A DNA stretch of 64,000 nt from Kaistia geumhonensis (GCF_030815145.1 NZ_JAUSWJ010000001.1:620001-684000), one strand, 5' to 3'; shown: positions 18,693 to 28,146, counted from the stretch's first letter. Notes: generated by a model from the sequence alone, not told the origin. Made by a program: numbers and translations.

Positions 18693-19243
18693 TGCGTCTC
18701 GCTCAGCAGGCTCCGGAGCTTGATCACGGCCAGACGCAGACGCGATTTGACCGTTCCAAGCGGAATGCCGAGTTCGCGCGCGATCTCGGCATGAGCCTTC
18801 TCGTGGAAATAGGACAGTTTGATCAGCCGGGCCTGATCGTCGGATAGGGCCGAGAGCGCCGATCCGACCCGGATCGTATCGTCCGCACCGGCAAGGATCG
18901 CGTCCGGCGTCAGCGGATCGTCCGGCAGCTCCGTGATGTCTGGCTCGCGACTGTCGAGCTTCTCGCGGCGGAGCGCGTCGATGCGCAGATTGCGGGCGAT
19001 GGTGAACACCCAGGTCGATGCGCCGGCGCGACGCGGATCGAACAGGCTGGCCTTTCGCCAGACCGTCAACATCGCTTCCTGCGCGAAATCCTCGGCCGCC
19101 GAGGGAGCTGCCCCGGCGCGCATGAGATAGGTCTTCAGCCGCGGCGCGAAATGCTCGAAGAGCCGGGCGAAGGCCGCGCGGTCGCGGTTCAACCCCACAG
19201 CCTCGATAAGGCGCCCAAGCTCGGCCGAGTCGGGTTGCTGCAT
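18689..19243 (-). CDS. rpoE: RNA polymerase ECF sigma factor RpoE (ChrR-controlled group)
   Basis: Directs transcription of singlet-oxygen and lipid stress genes. Region 2 is seen as DFAQEAMLTVWRKASLFDP followed by WVFTIARNLRIDALR, and region 4 as KLSYFHEKAHAEIARELGIPLG with TVKSRLRLA. Two starts are possible. The ATG at 19300 lies only 7 bases from the -10 box of the likely autoregulated promoter, so it would need a leaderless transcript. The ATG at 19243 has a GGGGG ribosome binding site 8 bases upstream and gives 184 residues, like Rhodobacter RpoE, so it is preferred here. It is co-translated with chrR. Confidence 0.9.
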   Translation of the reverse strand: MQQPDSAELGRLIEAVGLNRDRAAFARLFEHFAPRLKTYLMRAGAAPSAAEDFAQEAMLTVWRKASLFDPRRAGASTWVFTIARNLRIDALRREKLDSREPDITELPDDPLTPDAILAGADDTIRVGSALSALSDDQARLIKLSYFHEKAHAEIARELGIPLGTVKSRLRLAVIKLRSLLSETQ

Positions 19244-19306
19244 CAGCAACGCCCCCTGCTCCACCTGCCGTCTCGTTCTTCGACCGACATCCTGGTTCAT
19301 GCCCCC

Positions 19307-19335
19307 TCTTACGGACGGATATCGCGTTCGGATCA
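19307..19335 (-). promoter_or_regulatory. RpoE-type promoter of rpoE-chrR
   Basis: Reading the minus strand: TGATCC (19335-19330), 18 bases, then TAAGA (19311-19307). Both boxes and the spacing match the Rhodobacter RpoE consensus as I know it, so rpoE is very likely autoregulated. The predicted transcription start is near 19300, which decides against the upstream rpoE start codon unless the message is leaderless. Confidence 0.85.
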
Positions 19336-19336
19336 T

Positions 19337-19365
19337 GCATCCAATCCTCGATCGCGACCGTATGT
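19337..19365 (+). promoter_or_regulatory. Candidate divergent RpoE promoter for FAD oxidoreductase operon
   Basis: GCATCC at 19337-19342, 18 bases, then TATGT at 19361-19365. This matches 4 of 6 and 3 of 5 positions of the RpoE boxes with the right spacing, 37 bases before the GTG at 19402. It is weaker than the rpoE promoter, so it is only a candidate. Confidence 0.45.
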
Positions 19366-19401
19366 GTCATCACCAGCAACGATGGCGATGGAGCATCAAG
19401 C

Positions 19402-20727
19402 GTGAGCGAAGGACGGCGCCTCAGGATAGCGGTGATCGGCTCGGGTATTTCCGGGCTTTCCGCCGCGTGGCTGCTGTCGAGCCGTCACGAGGTCACGCTG
19501 TATGAGCGCGGCGACCGGCTCGGTGGCCATTCCAATACGGTGACGGCCAGGCTCGGCGACACTTCGGTGCCGGTCGATACCGGCTTCATCGTCTACAACG
19601 AGCCGGCCTATCCGAACCTCACGGCGCTGTTCGAACATCTCAATATTGCGACCAAGCCGTCCGACATGTCCTTCGCGGTCTCGCTGCGGGGCGGCGGCCT
19701 CGAATATTCCGGGACCGGCCTCGGCGGCATCTTCGCGCAGAAGACGAACCTGGTGCGGCCGGCCTATTGGTCGATGCTGCGCGACATCCTGCGATTCTAC
19801 CGCGAGGCGCCGAAGGATCTTTCGGCCGTAGCCGACGGCCCGACGATCGGTGACTATCTCGCCATGAAGGGCTACAGCACGGCGTTCCGTGACGATCACC
19901 TGCTGCCGATGGCGGCCGCCATCTGGTCGGCGCCCGCCGACCGCATCCTCGATTATCCCGCCGCAGGCTTCGTCCGTTTCTGCATCAATCACGGACTGCT
20001 CCTCGTCAGGGGCCGCCCCGAATGGCGCACCGTCGACGGTGGCAGCCGCCGCTACGTCGAGGCCTTCGCGTCGCTGCTCGCCGGCTCGCTGCGGCTCGGC
20101 TGCGGGGTCCGGCGCATCACCCGCAGCGCAAACGCCGTGACCGTGCATGATTCGCGCGGCGGGTCGGAGAGTTTCGATCACGCCGTGCTGGCGACCCACG
20201 CAGACCAGGCGCTCGCGCTCATCGACAATCCCGACCGCGAGGAAACGGCGCTGCTCGGCGCCTTCAAATACAGCCGCAACCTCGCGGCGCTCCATCTGGA
20301 CGAGAGCCTGATGCCGAAGCGCAAGGGCGTCTGGTCGAGCTGGAACTATATCGAGCATGGAGACGCCCTCACAGTAACCTATTGGATGAACCAGCTTCAG
20401 GGCATCCCGGGGCGCAACCTCTTCGTCACCCTCAATCCGCCGCGTCCGCCGCGATCCGGAACGCTCGTTCACAGCGAAGTCTACGAGCATCCGATCCTCG
20501 ATGCTTCGGCGACGGCGGCCCAGGCGCCGCTCTGGGCGATGCAGGGTCGGCGGCGGCTCTGGTTCTGCGGCGCGCATTTCGGGGCCGGCTTCCACGAAGA
20601 CGGGCTCCAGTCGGGCCTTGCCGTCGCCGAACGTCTCGGCGGCGTCAGGCGGCCGTGGCGTGTCGCCAACGAGAACGGCCGGATTCCTGCCTCGCTGCCG
20701 ATCGTTCCGGCGGAGGCTGCCGAATGA
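19402..20727 (+). CDS. FAD-dependent oxidoreductase (COG2907 type)
   Basis: A flavin amine-oxidase-like enzyme of 441 residues. The dinucleotide-binding fold is at the very N-terminus (AVIGSGISGLSAAWLL), then YERGDRLGGHSNTV for FAD ribose and pyrophosphate binding. The C-terminus has LWFCGAHFGAGFHEDGLQSG, the second FAD contact. GTG at 19402 follows GGAG at the correct spacing. It heads an operon with DUF1365 (overlapping) and a cyclopropane-synthase-like enzyme, divergent from rpoE-chrR. In alphaproteobacteria this trio is tied to RpoE-dependent modification of unsaturated acyl chains (cyclopropane or methyl/furan fatty acids). The exact reaction is not proven by sequence. Confidence 0.9.
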   Translation: MSEGRRLRIAVIGSGISGLSAAWLLSSRHEVTLYERGDRLGGHSNTVTARLGDTSVPVDTGFIVYNEPAYPNLTALFEHLNIATKPSDMSFAVSLRGGGLEYSGTGLGGIFAQKTNLVRPAYWSMLRDILRFYREAPKDLSAVADGPTIGDYLAMKGYSTAFRDDHLLPMAAAIWSAPADRILDYPAAGFVRFCINHGLLLVRGRPEWRTVDGGSRRYVEAFASLLAGSLRLGCGVRRITRSANAVTVHDSRGGSESFDHAVLATHADQALALIDNPDREETALLGAFKYSRNLAALHLDESLMPKRKGVWSSWNYIEHGDALTVTYWMNQLQGIPGRNLFVTLNPPRPPRSGTLVHSEVYEHPILDASATAAQAPLWAMQGRRRLWFCGAHFGAGFHEDGLQSGLAVAERLGGVRRPWRVANENGRIPASLPIVPAEAAE

Positions 20728-21512
20728 GCGGCGCCTCGGCGCTCTTCACCGGAAAGGTGACGCATCGGCGCGCAAGGCCGCGCCGGCACGCGCTGAAATA
20801 CCGCGTATTCTGGATGCTGCTCGACCTCGACGAGATCGAGGCGCTAGACGCCCGGCTGCGCGTATTCTCCCGTAACCGCTTCAACCTCCTGTCCTTCCAC
20901 GATGCCGACCATGGATGGGATGGACGCGGCTCGCTGCGTCAGCAGATCGAGCGCCGGCTCGTCTCGGCGGGCATCGCGCCGCCCGCTGGACCGATGCGCC
21001 TCCTCACGATGCCCCGCGTGCTCGGATACGTATTCAACCCCATCAGCATTTTTTTCTGCCATCATGCAGACGGCCGGGTGGGAGCGATCGTTTACGAAGT
21101 GAACAACACCTTCGGACAGCGGCATTTCTATATTGCGCCGGCGGGCGAGGACGCGGCGGCCGGCGCCGTACTTCGCCATGGCTGCCGCAAGGAATTCTAC
21201 GTCTCCCCCTTCATGGGCATGGATCTCTCCTACGATTTCACCGTGCGCGTCCCCGATGATCAGGTGGCGCTCGGCGTGAACGGCTTCGACGCCGACGGAC
21301 TCGTGATCGCAACGGCGATGTCGGGCGTCCGGCGGCCGATGACCGATGCCGGCCTCTTCGGCGCGCTCGTGAGCCACCCTCTGCTGACGCTGAAGGTCAT
21401 CGCCGGCATTCATTACGAGGCGCTGAAGCTGTGGCTGAAGGGCGTTCCACTGACGCGCCGCCCTGCCCCGCCCGCCGACGCAGTCACCCTGATTCCCGAA
21501 AGACAAGCCTGA
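20724..21512 (+). CDS. DUF1365 domain protein
   Basis: A 262-residue protein of the DUF1365 family. Hallmarks are the N-terminal VTHRRARPRRHALKYRVFWMLLDL, then LLTMPRVLGYVFNPISIFFC and VYEVNNTFGQRHFY, and KEFYVSPFMGMDLSYDF. The family has no settled biochemical role and is almost always encoded between a COG2907 oxidoreductase and a Cfa-like methyltransferase, as here. The ATG at 20724 overlaps the oxidoreductase stop by 4 bases, so the two are translationally coupled. A part in modifying membrane fatty acids is inferred from this context only. Confidence 0.9.
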   Translation: MSGASALFTGKVTHRRARPRRHALKYRVFWMLLDLDEIEALDARLRVFSRNRFNLLSFHDADHGWDGRGSLRQQIERRLVSAGIAPPAGPMRLLTMPRVLGYVFNPISIFFCHHADGRVGAIVYEVNNTFGQRHFYIAPAGEDAAAGAVLRHGCRKEFYVSPFMGMDLSYDFTVRVPDDQVALGVNGFDADGLVIATAMSGVRRPMTDAGLFGALVSHPLLTLKVIAGIHYEALKLWLKGVPLTRRPAPPADAVTLIPERQA

Positions 21513-21520
21513 GAGGTCGC

Positions 21521-22747
21521 ATGTCGGTACGCGAGCGCATGATCGAATCGAGACCGGGCATCGGCGCGCGACTGCTGCCCGACTTCGCTGGGCCGCTGGT
21601 GCGCATGCTGACGCGGGGGCTCAGGCACGGCCGCCTCGTCGTCGTGACACCGGCCGGCAGCCGAGTCGAGCGCCAGGGCGCTCTCGACGGTCCCGAAGCC
21701 ACGATCTCGATCGCGAACATCCGGGCGCTGCGCCGCGTGCTCACCGGGGGAGCGACCGGCTTCGCCGAGGGCTACATAGCGGGCGACTGGTCGTCGCCAA
21801 ACCTGCCTGCTCTGATCGAGCTTCTCGCGCTCAACGAGGAATCGCTTGGATCGCCAGCAGAAGGCTTCTTCGCGTCGCGTCTCCGGCGCCGCCTCGAGCA
21901 CCGCGGGCGGAGAAACACCCGAGAAGGAAGCCGGCGAAATATCAGCTTCCACTATGATCTCGGCAACGATTTCTACGAGCGCTGGCTTGATCGCGGCATG
22001 CAGTATTCCTCTGCGATCCGCGCGGACGGTGACACGCTCGAGACGGCGCAGCAGCGCAAGCTCGACCGGATCGTCGATCTTCTCGACCTTGCCGGCGGCG
22101 AGCGTGTGCTCGAGATCGGTTGTGGCTGGGGGGCCGTCGCGGAGCGGCTCGCGGCGGAGAAATCCTGTGCCGTGACCGGCGTCACGCTCTCGACCGAGCA
22201 GCTCTCCTATGCGCGGGCGAGACTGGCCGGCGCCGCGCTTTTGGCCGATCTGCGCCTCCAGGACTATCGTGACGTCGACGGCGTGTTCGACCGCATCGTG
22301 TCGGTCGAGATGATCGAGGCGGTGGGCGAGGAATACTGGCCCTCCTACTTCGAGACGCTCTGGAGGCGACTCGCGCCGGGTGGCAAGGCGGTGATCCAGT
22401 CGATCCTCATCGACGAGAACCGGTTCGAGGCCTATCGGCGCAATCCCGATTTCATCCAGACCTACATCTTCCCGGGCGGAATGCTGCCCACCCCCGCCAT
22501 GCTGAAGGCGCAGGCCCGCGCGGCCGGTCTCGTGCTCGCACATGAGGAACTGCATGGCGCGAGCTATGCATGGACGCTCGCCGAATGGCGGACACGCTTC
22601 CACGCCGCCTGGCCGCAGATCGAGAAGATGAAGTTCGACACGCGTTTCCGCCGGCTGTGGGACTACTACCTCGCCTATTGTGAGGGCGGGTTCCGGGCCG
22701 GAGCGATCGATGTCGGCATCTATGTCCTCGAGAAGCCGGCCGCCTGA
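21521..22747 (+). CDS. Cyclopropane-fatty-acyl-phospholipid synthase family methyltransferase
   Basis: SAM-dependent methyltransferase acting on double bonds of phospholipid acyl chains, 408 residues. A non-catalytic N-terminal domain is followed by FHYDLGNDFYERWLD, the SAM site VLEIGCGWGAVAERLA, VSVEMIEAVGEEYW (catalytic Glu region) and FIFPGG-like YIFPGGMLPT. The ATG at 21521 starts 8 bases after DUF1365 with GAGAGG before it. Paralogs in RpoE regulons may make methylated or furan fatty acids instead of cyclopropane rings, so the specific gene symbol is left open. Confidence 0.92.
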   Translation: MSVRERMIESRPGIGARLLPDFAGPLVRMLTRGLRHGRLVVVTPAGSRVERQGALDGPEATISIANIRALRRVLTGGATGFAEGYIAGDWSSPNLPALIELLALNEESLGSPAEGFFASRLRRRLEHRGRRNTREGSRRNISFHYDLGNDFYERWLDRGMQYSSAIRADGDTLETAQQRKLDRIVDLLDLAGGERVLEIGCGWGAVAERLAAEKSCAVTGVTLSTEQLSYARARLAGAALLADLRLQDYRDVDGVFDRIVSVEMIEAVGEEYWPSYFETLWRRLAPGGKAVIQSILIDENRFEAYRRNPDFIQTYIFPGGMLPTPAMLKAQARAAGLVLAHEELHGASYAWTLAEWRTRFHAAWPQIEKMKFDTRFRRLWDYYLAYCEGGFRAGAIDVGIYVLEKPAA

Positions 22748-22981
22748 GGCAGCGTTGCCGGCGCGCAACGCCGGCCCGCGGTCGGACCGAAGCAGCCTCC
22801 ATGTCCTTGCGCAGCGCGGCAACGCTCGCTAGATGACTGCTGTCCGACAGGAGTTTGGATGTTTACCACGTCAGAGTCCCGCTGATCCCCTGCCCGTGCG
22901 GCAGGGAAAGAAGCCCGAGAGCGATGCGCTCCCGGCCCGCTGACACGCGGCTTCGATCACCGGCACTTCGACGTTTCCATC

Positions 22982-23239
22982 ATGAACATTTCCAAACGCG
23001 AGCAGCGCGTGCTGCACGCACTCGCTCAGGGCGGCCTCATCCAGCATCTAAAGGGCGAGGACGGCCGCATCATAGAGGTCGATTGCATCACTCGTGACGG
23101 CTGGCGGCTCGCCGATGTCACGCTCGACCTCTTCCAGAGGCTGCGCCGACGCAGCTTCATCGCGTCAAGCAGCGGCGGACCCTATCGCATCACGCGGCAG
23201 GGCCTGTTCGCCGTCAGGGCGCAGCTCGACAACAGATGA
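22982..23239 (+). CDS. yjhX: YjhX family protein (putative toxin)
   Basis: An 85-residue protein closely following the YjhX/UPF0386 pattern: [17 protein letters not shown] at the start, a central [15 protein letters not shown], then [20 protein letters not shown] at the C-terminus, with the terminal RAQ-DNR conserved. E. coli YjhX is annotated as the toxin of a YjhX-YjhQ pair, where YjhQ is a GNAT protein. No GNAT gene is adjacent here, so it is a solitary copy. Its role is uncertain. The 234 bases upstream hold only a hairpin at 22888-22906. Confidence 0.85.
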   Translation: MNISKREQRVLHALAQGGLIQHLKGEDGRIIEVDCITRDGWRLADVTLDLFQRLRRRSFIASSSGGPYRITRQGLFAVRAQLDNR

Positions 23240-23259
23240 CGCAAGAATGCCGGCGGTGC

Positions 23260-23568
23260 TCAGGCGCCGCCGGTCCTCTGGGCGATCGCCTCGCGCTCAT
23301 ACTCGATGTTCCAATCGATGAGCGTTGTCCACAGCGATCGGGCGAGACCAGGATCGAGCCCCAGATCGGTCGCGCGTTCAGCGACCCGCGCGAGCACTTC
23401 CTCGACGCGGGCCGGAACCAGCGCCTCGTCGGGTGACGTCTTGAGCTCGGCCATGCGCCGCACATAGCCGAAACGCCGCGCGAGCAGGATCACCAGTTCC
23501 GTGTCCAGGCGATCGATCTCGGTGCGGATGTCAGCTTTGGTCTGGCACTCTGCCGGAGACTTCGCCAT
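23260..23568 (-). CDS. Chorismate mutase (AroQ class)
   Basis: A 102-residue, all-helical chorismate mutase converting chorismate to prephenate for Phe/Tyr synthesis. The AroQ pattern is seen in RTEIDRLDTELVILLARRF near the N-terminus (the active-site Arg is expected in helix 1), VRRMAELKTS, and a C-terminal LWTTLIDWNIEYE. It is convergent with the YjhX gene and lies 6 bases after the start-proximal end of the gatA region (gatA ends at 23575 on the same strand). It probably shares a transcript with gatCA. Confidence 0.9.
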   Translation of the reverse strand: MAKSPAECQTKADIRTEIDRLDTELVILLARRFGYVRRMAELKTSPDEALVPARVEEVLARVAERATDLGLDPGLARSLWTTLIDWNIEYEREAIAQRTGGA

Positions 23569-23574
23569 GGCCGA

Positions 23575-25059
23575 TCACCACCAACGGGTCGGCGAGAAGG
23601 TGCCGGCCGCGTCCTCGATGACATGGCCGAGGCGGAACAGCGTCTCCTCCTCGAACGGACGGCCGATCAGTTGCAGTCCGAGCGGCAACCCACTCTTGTC
23701 GAGACCGCCCGGCACCGCGATGCCCGGCAGGCCGGCCATGTTCACCGTCACCGTGAAGACGTCGTTCAGATACATCTCGACAGGCGAGGCCATCGCCATC
23801 TCGGCGAGGCCGAAGGCGGCCGACGGTGTTGCAGGCGTCAGCACCGCATCGACTCCGGCGGCGAAGGCGACGTCAAAATCGTTCTTGATCAGCGTGCGGA
23901 TCTTCTGCGCTCTGACGTAGTAGGCGTCGTAATAGCCGGCCGAGAGGACATAGGTGCCGATCAGGATGCGGCGCTTCACCTCGCGGCCAAAGCCGGCAGC
24001 GCGGGTGTTCTCGTACATGCCGACGATATCCTCGCCCGGCACGCGAAGCCCGTAGCGAACGCCGTCATAGCGCGCGAGATTGGACGAAGCCTCGGCCGGA
24101 GCCACGATGTAGTAGGCCGGCAGAGCATATTTCGTGTGCGGCAGCGAGATGTCGACGATCTCGGCGCCGGCGGCCTTGAGCCAGTCGATGCCCTGCTGCC
24201 AGAGCGCCTCGATCTCGGCCGGCATGCCGTCGATGCGATACTCGCGCGGAATGCCGATCCGCAGCCCTTTCACCGACTGGCCGACCGATCCCTCGTAGTC
24301 GCCGACCGGAAGATCGACCGAAGTCGTGTCCTTGGGATCGACGGAGGCCATCGACTTCAGCAGGATCGCTGCGTCGCGGACATTGCGGGCGATCGGTCCG
24401 GCCTGATCGAGCGACGAGGCGAAAGCAACGATGCCCCAGCGTGAGCAGCGCCCATAGGTCGGCTTGATGCCGACGGTGCCGGTGAAAGCCGCGGGCTGGC
24501 GGATGGAGCCGCCAGTGTCGGTCGCCGTCGCGCCGGCGCAAAGCCGCGCCGCGACCGCCGCCGCGGAACCGCCAGAGGAGCCACCCGGAACGAGCGGAAG
24601 GTTCGATCCCTCCTTGCGCCAGGGATTGGTGACGGGGCCGTAATAGGAACTCTCGTTGGACGAGCCCATCGCGAACTCGTCCATGTTAAGCTTGCCGAGC
24701 ATGACCGCGCCGTCGGCCCAGAGATTGGCGGTGACGGTCGACTCGTAGGTTGGCTTGAAGGCGGAGAGGACGTTGGACGCCGCCTGGGTGTGCACGCCTT
24801 CGGTCGCGAACAGGTCCTTGACGCCGATCGGCACGCCCTCGAGCGGGCGCTGCTCGCCGGCCGCGAGACGAGCGTCGGAGGCCTCGGCCATCGCCAGCGC
24901 CTTCTCCGGCGTCTCGACGATATAGGCATTGAGCGAGCGCGCGGCCTCGATTGCCGCGATATAGGCCTTGGTGAGCTCGACCGCGGAGAAGGACCGGGCC
25001 GCGAGGCCGTCGCGGATCTCGGCTATGGAAAGGGCGGTCAGGTCGTCGGCACGGGTCAT
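23575..25059 (-). CDS. gatA: Asp-tRNA(Asn)/Glu-tRNA(Gln) amidotransferase subunit A
   Basis: Amidase subunit of the GatCAB complex that converts mischarged Glu-tRNA(Gln) or Asp-tRNA(Asn). It has 494 residues, the normal length. The amidase Ser-cisSer-Lys triad is visible as GVKDLF (Lys), [14 protein letters not shown] (cis-Ser) and [10 protein letters not shown] (nucleophile Ser). A further family signature is [17 protein letters not shown]. gatC lies 48 bases upstream on the same strand; gatB is not in the window, as often in rhizobia. Confidence 0.96.
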   Translation of the reverse strand: MTRADDLTALSIAEIRDGLAARSFSAVELTKAYIAAIEAARSLNAYIVETPEKALAMAEASDARLAAGEQRPLEGVPIGVKDLFATEGVHTQAASNVLSAFKPTYESTVTANLWADGAVMLGKLNMDEFAMGSSNESSYYGPVTNPWRKEGSNLPLVPGGSSGGSAAAVAARLCAGATATDTGGSIRQPAAFTGTVGIKPTYGRCSRWGIVAFASSLDQAGPIARNVRDAAILLKSMASVDPKDTTSVDLPVGDYEGSVGQSVKGLRIGIPREYRIDGMPAEIEALWQQGIDWLKAAGAEIVDISLPHTKYALPAYYIVAPAEASSNLARYDGVRYGLRVPGEDIVGMYENTRAAGFGREVKRRILIGTYVLSAGYYDAYYVRAQKIRTLIKNDFDVAFAAGVDAVLTPATPSAAFGLAEMAMASPVEMYLNDVFTVTVNMAGLPGIAVPGGLDKSGLPLGLQLIGRPFEEETLFRLGHVIEDAAGTFSPTRWW

Positions 25060-25107
25060 CGGTATCGCCTTGCAGAAATCGGTTCGGGTCGCGGGCGGCG
25101 GTGACGC

Positions 25108-25395
25108 CTATTCGATGACCTTGGGCACCATGAAGAAGCCGTCGTCGGACGCGGGCGCGTTGGCGACAACCTTCTCCGCATAGAAGCCGTCCGTCACGAC
25201 GTCGTCGCGCATCTTCATGCGTTGTGCGACGACCGAGTTGAGCGGCTCGACATTGGCGACATCGACCTCGTTCAATTGCTCGACAAAGCCGAGGATCGCG
25301 TTCAGCTCCGACTGGAACGACACCGCCTCCTCCTCCGAGATGGCAATGCGGGCGAGTCGGGCGACGCGCTTGACGGTGGCGATGTCGACGGACAT
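25108..25395 (-). CDS. gatC: Asp-tRNA(Asn)/Glu-tRNA(Gln) amidotransferase subunit C
   Basis: Small stabilising subunit of GatCAB, 95 residues. Typical features are the start [20 protein letters not shown], the central [14 protein letters not shown], and the C-terminal FMVPKVIE that wraps onto GatA. It is first in the gatC-gatA-chorismate mutase direction and divergent from the DNA polymerase IV gene, with the promoter region in the 147 bases between them. Confidence 0.95.
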   Translation of the reverse strand: MSVDIATVKRVARLARIAISEEEAVSFQSELNAILGFVEQLNEVDVANVEPLNSVVAQRMKMRDDVVTDGFYAEKVVANAPASDDGFFMVPKVIE

Positions 25396-25542
25396 GGTCG
25401 GTTCCCTGCGGTGGACGGGGCCGCCCGGAGCGGCCGGACCCGCTATATCACCGCCGCTTGCCGCGCCGCAACCAAGTGCGGGAATTGTGGGCGGACGGAC
25501 GGTCGTCTAGGCTCGCGGGCTGCGCCGAAGCTTCCGACCGCG

Positions 25543-26820
25543 ATGATGAACGCCGCACCTCAGCCAGCCTTCTGTCGCGACTGTTTCACCCCGGCGGGCC
25601 TCGGGCGACGCTGCCGCGCCTGCGGTTCGCCGCGCATCCTCGGTCATGACGAACTGTTCGCGCTCTCGGTCGCACATATCGACTGCGATGCCTTCTATGC
25701 CTCGATCGAGAAGCGCGACGATCCGAGCCTCGCCGACAAGCCTGTGATCATCGGCGGCGCGCGGCGCGGCGTCGTCTCGACCGCCTGCTACATCGCGCGC
25801 ATCAAGGGCGTGCGCTCGGCGATGCCGATGTTCCAGGCGCTGAAGCTCTGCCCTGACGCGGTCGTCATTCGGCCGAACATGGAGAAATACGTCGCCGTCG
25901 GGCGGGAAATCCGCGAGCGGATGCTGAGGATGACGCCACTCGTCGAGCCGATCTCGATCGACGAGGCATTCCTCGACCTCTCGGGCACCGAGAAGCTGCA
26001 CGGCGCGCCGCCGGCCGTCTTGCTCGCCCGCTTCGCACGGAGCATCGAGAAGGAGATCGGCATCACCGTGTCGGTCGGCCTCTCCTTCAACAAGTTCCTC
26101 GCCAAGATCGCCTCGGACCAGGACAAGCCGCGCGGCTTCTCTGTCATCGGTCGCGCCGAGGCCGTCGGGTTTCTCGCGCCGCAGCCGGTTTCGCTGATCT
26201 GGGGCGTCGGCAAGGCGTTCGAGCGGCGGCTGGCCGAGGACGGCATCCGCACGATCGGCCAATTGCAGCGGATGGAAGAAACGGAGCTCGCGCGGCGCTA
26301 TGGCTCGATGGGCCTCCGCCTTGCCCGTCTCGCCCGCGCCGACGACCGCCGGGCTGTGGATCCCCGCCACGACGCCAAGTCGATAGGCGCCGAGACGACC
26401 TTCAACGACGACATCGCCGAGCTTGCCGACCTCCGCCCGATCCTGCGCCGGCTCTGCGAAAAGGCGGCCGGGCGGCTGAAGCGCGCCGGCCTCGCCGCGC
26501 ACACGGTGACGCTGAAGCTGAAGAGCGCGGACTTCAAGCTGCGCACCCGCGCGCGTCATCTTTCCGATCCGACAAAGCTGGCGGACCGGATCTTCCGTTC
26601 GGCCGAGGAACTCCTCGCCCGCGAGATCGACGGCACCGCCTATCGGCTGATCGGCGTCTCGCTTTCGCAGTTCGCCGACCCGGTCCTGGCCGACCCCGAC
26701 GATCTCCTCGACCCGGCCGCCGCCAAGCGCGCGGCGGCGGAGGCGGCGATCGACAAGGTCAGAGACCGCTTCGGCCGCGGGGCGGTGGAACACGGCCTAA
26801 CGTTCCGTCGCGAGACCTGA
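25543..26820 (+). CDS. dinB: DNA polymerase IV (DinB) with N-terminal CxxC pair
   Basis: Y-family translesion polymerase, about 425 residues (ATG at 25543, or the adjacent ATG at 25546). An N-terminal extension carries CRDC and CRAC nine residues apart, a small zinc-ribbon-like motif. The palm follows with [18 protein letters not shown] (catalytic Asp), [11 protein letters not shown] (catalytic Asp-Glu) and [16 protein letters not shown]. Then come the thumb helix-hairpin-helix and little finger domains. I see no alphaproteobacterial LexA box (GTTC-N7-GTTC) in the upstream 147 bases, so SOS control is not evident. Confidence 0.94.
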   Translation: MMNAAPQPAFCRDCFTPAGLGRRCRACGSPRILGHDELFALSVAHIDCDAFYASIEKRDDPSLADKPVIIGGARRGVVSTACYIARIKGVRSAMPMFQALKLCPDAVVIRPNMEKYVAVGREIRERMLRMTPLVEPISIDEAFLDLSGTEKLHGAPPAVLLARFARSIEKEIGITVSVGLSFNKFLAKIASDQDKPRGFSVIGRAEAVGFLAPQPVSLIWGVGKAFERRLAEDGIRTIGQLQRMEETELARRYGSMGLRLARLARADDRRAVDPRHDAKSIGAETTFNDDIAELADLRPILRRLCEKAAGRLKRAGLAAHTVTLKLKSADFKLRTRARHLSDPTKLADRIFRSAEELLAREIDGTAYRLIGVSLSQFADPVLADPDDLLDPAAAKRAAAEAAIDKVRDRFGRGAVEHGLTFRRET

Positions 26821-26832
26821 GCCCCAGGGCCC

Positions 26833-28050
26833 TCAGAGACCGTCGAACCAGCTCTTCCAGAGCGGCACCGACTTGGCATAGGTGCCGCGATGGGTCGTCT
26901 CGCCGGTCGAGACGGCCTCGACCGCCGTGTTGCCGCTGCCGATCGCCTGCTGATAGGTCATCGCGAGCCGGCCGAGATTGGTCGGAATGGCCTCATCGGA
27001 CTCACCATAGAAGTTGCGGACCGGCGTGCGGATGATCCAGCGATAGACATCGTTTCCCGCGGCCAGACGGCCAAGCACGGAACGACCGAAGAAAGTCGGA
27101 TCGAAATAATCCTTCCGCACCAGTTCGCTGACCTTGGTCGGGATATCCTTCGCCTCCACCGGCTCCCGCTCGTAAAGCTTGCGCGCCGCCTCGTAGTATT
27201 CGTCCTTGATGAGCGACCGGGCGAGGCCGGGAACGCCGTAGTAGTTCTCGTAGGAGAAGGCGGCGAGGATGAAGATGGTCGGCATCCAGGTCGCGTCGTT
27301 CTCGCGCGGGAAATCGAGATTACCGCTGAGCAGCGCATAGACGTCGACCGGCGCGCTGGCCGTTGCCGCGGCGTCGACCTTGACGCCGCTTTCTTCCAGC
27401 CTCTGAAGGAAGGCCATGGTGACGTAGCCGCCCTGCGACCAGCCGCCGAGGAAGAGCTTCGTCGTCTCGATCCCGAGGTGCTCGAGCACGGCGTTCGATG
27501 CCAGCAGCATGTCGAAGGGCGCCTGCTGCTGGCTCGCCTTCACGACATAGCCCTCCGGCTCGGTTGACGCGCCCATGCCGAAATAGTCGGCGCCGATCAC
27601 GACATATCCCTGGCCGGCGAACTGGGCGAGGGCTAGCTGCGTCTCGGTCGATTGCTCCGGGAAGGAGGGAACCTGCTCTTTCCCGTACACCGTCCCGTGC
27701 TGGTAGGAGAGCAGCGGGAAGCTCTTGCCCCCCGTATCGGGGACGGCAAGGAGACCGGTCGCGACGATCGGCTGGTTGCCCTTCTCCGGAACCACCGAGC
27801 CGTAGGTGATCCGATAGAGCCGGACCGCGTTCACGGCGGGCGTATAGGTCACGTCGATGCCGAAAAAGGCCGGCGCGTCCTTGGTGAGGATGCCGTTCAG
27901 CTTCGCCGCATCCCAGCGGCCGATCTCCTCATAGCTGACGGTAGACGAGACCCTCACAGGGGCGCCGGAGGCGCCGGCCGGCGCTGGCCCGCCCAAGATC
28001 AGGAATGCCATGGCCGCAAGAACGGCGGCGAGGCGCGCGACAGACGTCAT
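26833..28050 (-). CDS. Secreted lipase-family alpha/beta hydrolase
   Basis: A predicted exported esterase or lipase of 405 residues. A signal peptide covers about residues 1-27 (LAAVLAAMAFLILGG core, ending PAGASG). The nucleophile elbow is GWSQGGYV near residue 198. Likely acid and base are the Asp in YGESDEAIP and the His in GETTHRGTY near the C-terminus, in the correct order for a Ser-Asp-His triad. The architecture resembles the secretory lipase (LIP) group, but short acyl esters are equally possible substrates. It converges on dinB (12-base gap) and is preceded on its own strand by the XRE-cupin regulator. Confidence 0.85.
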   Translation of the reverse strand: MTSVARLAAVLAAMAFLILGGPAPAGASGAPVRVSSTVSYEEIGRWDAAKLNGILTKDAPAFFGIDVTYTPAVNAVRLYRITYGSVVPEKGNQPIVATGLLAVPDTGGKSFPLLSYQHGTVYGKEQVPSFPEQSTETQLALAQFAGQGYVVIGADYFGMGASTEPEGYVVKASQQQAPFDMLLASNAVLEHLGIETTKLFLGGWSQGGYVTMAFLQRLEESGVKVDAAATASAPVDVYALLSGNLDFPRENDATWMPTIFILAAFSYENYYGVPGLARSLIKDEYYEAARKLYEREPVEAKDIPTKVSELVRKDYFDPTFFGRSVLGRLAAGNDVYRWIIRTPVRNFYGESDEAIPTNLGRLAMTYQQAIGSGNTAVEAVSTGETTHRGTYAKSVPLWKSWFDGL

Positions 28051-28146
28051 CTCGATGTCTCCGGATAGCGGCGGACGGGATCGATTGGAGCACCGGACGA
28101 TGATCGGTCCGCCGTTCCGTCACGGTCAAGCGATCCCTGGTGGTGG

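Noticed and set aside
22888-22906. Terminator after the cyclopropane synthase gene
   Set aside because: A 7-bp hairpin with a 5-base loop exists, but it is 140 bases after the stop and is followed by AAAGAAG, not a T-run.
25396-25542. SOS (LexA) box upstream of dinB
   Set aside because: Searched for GTTC-N7-GTTC and found none in the gap.
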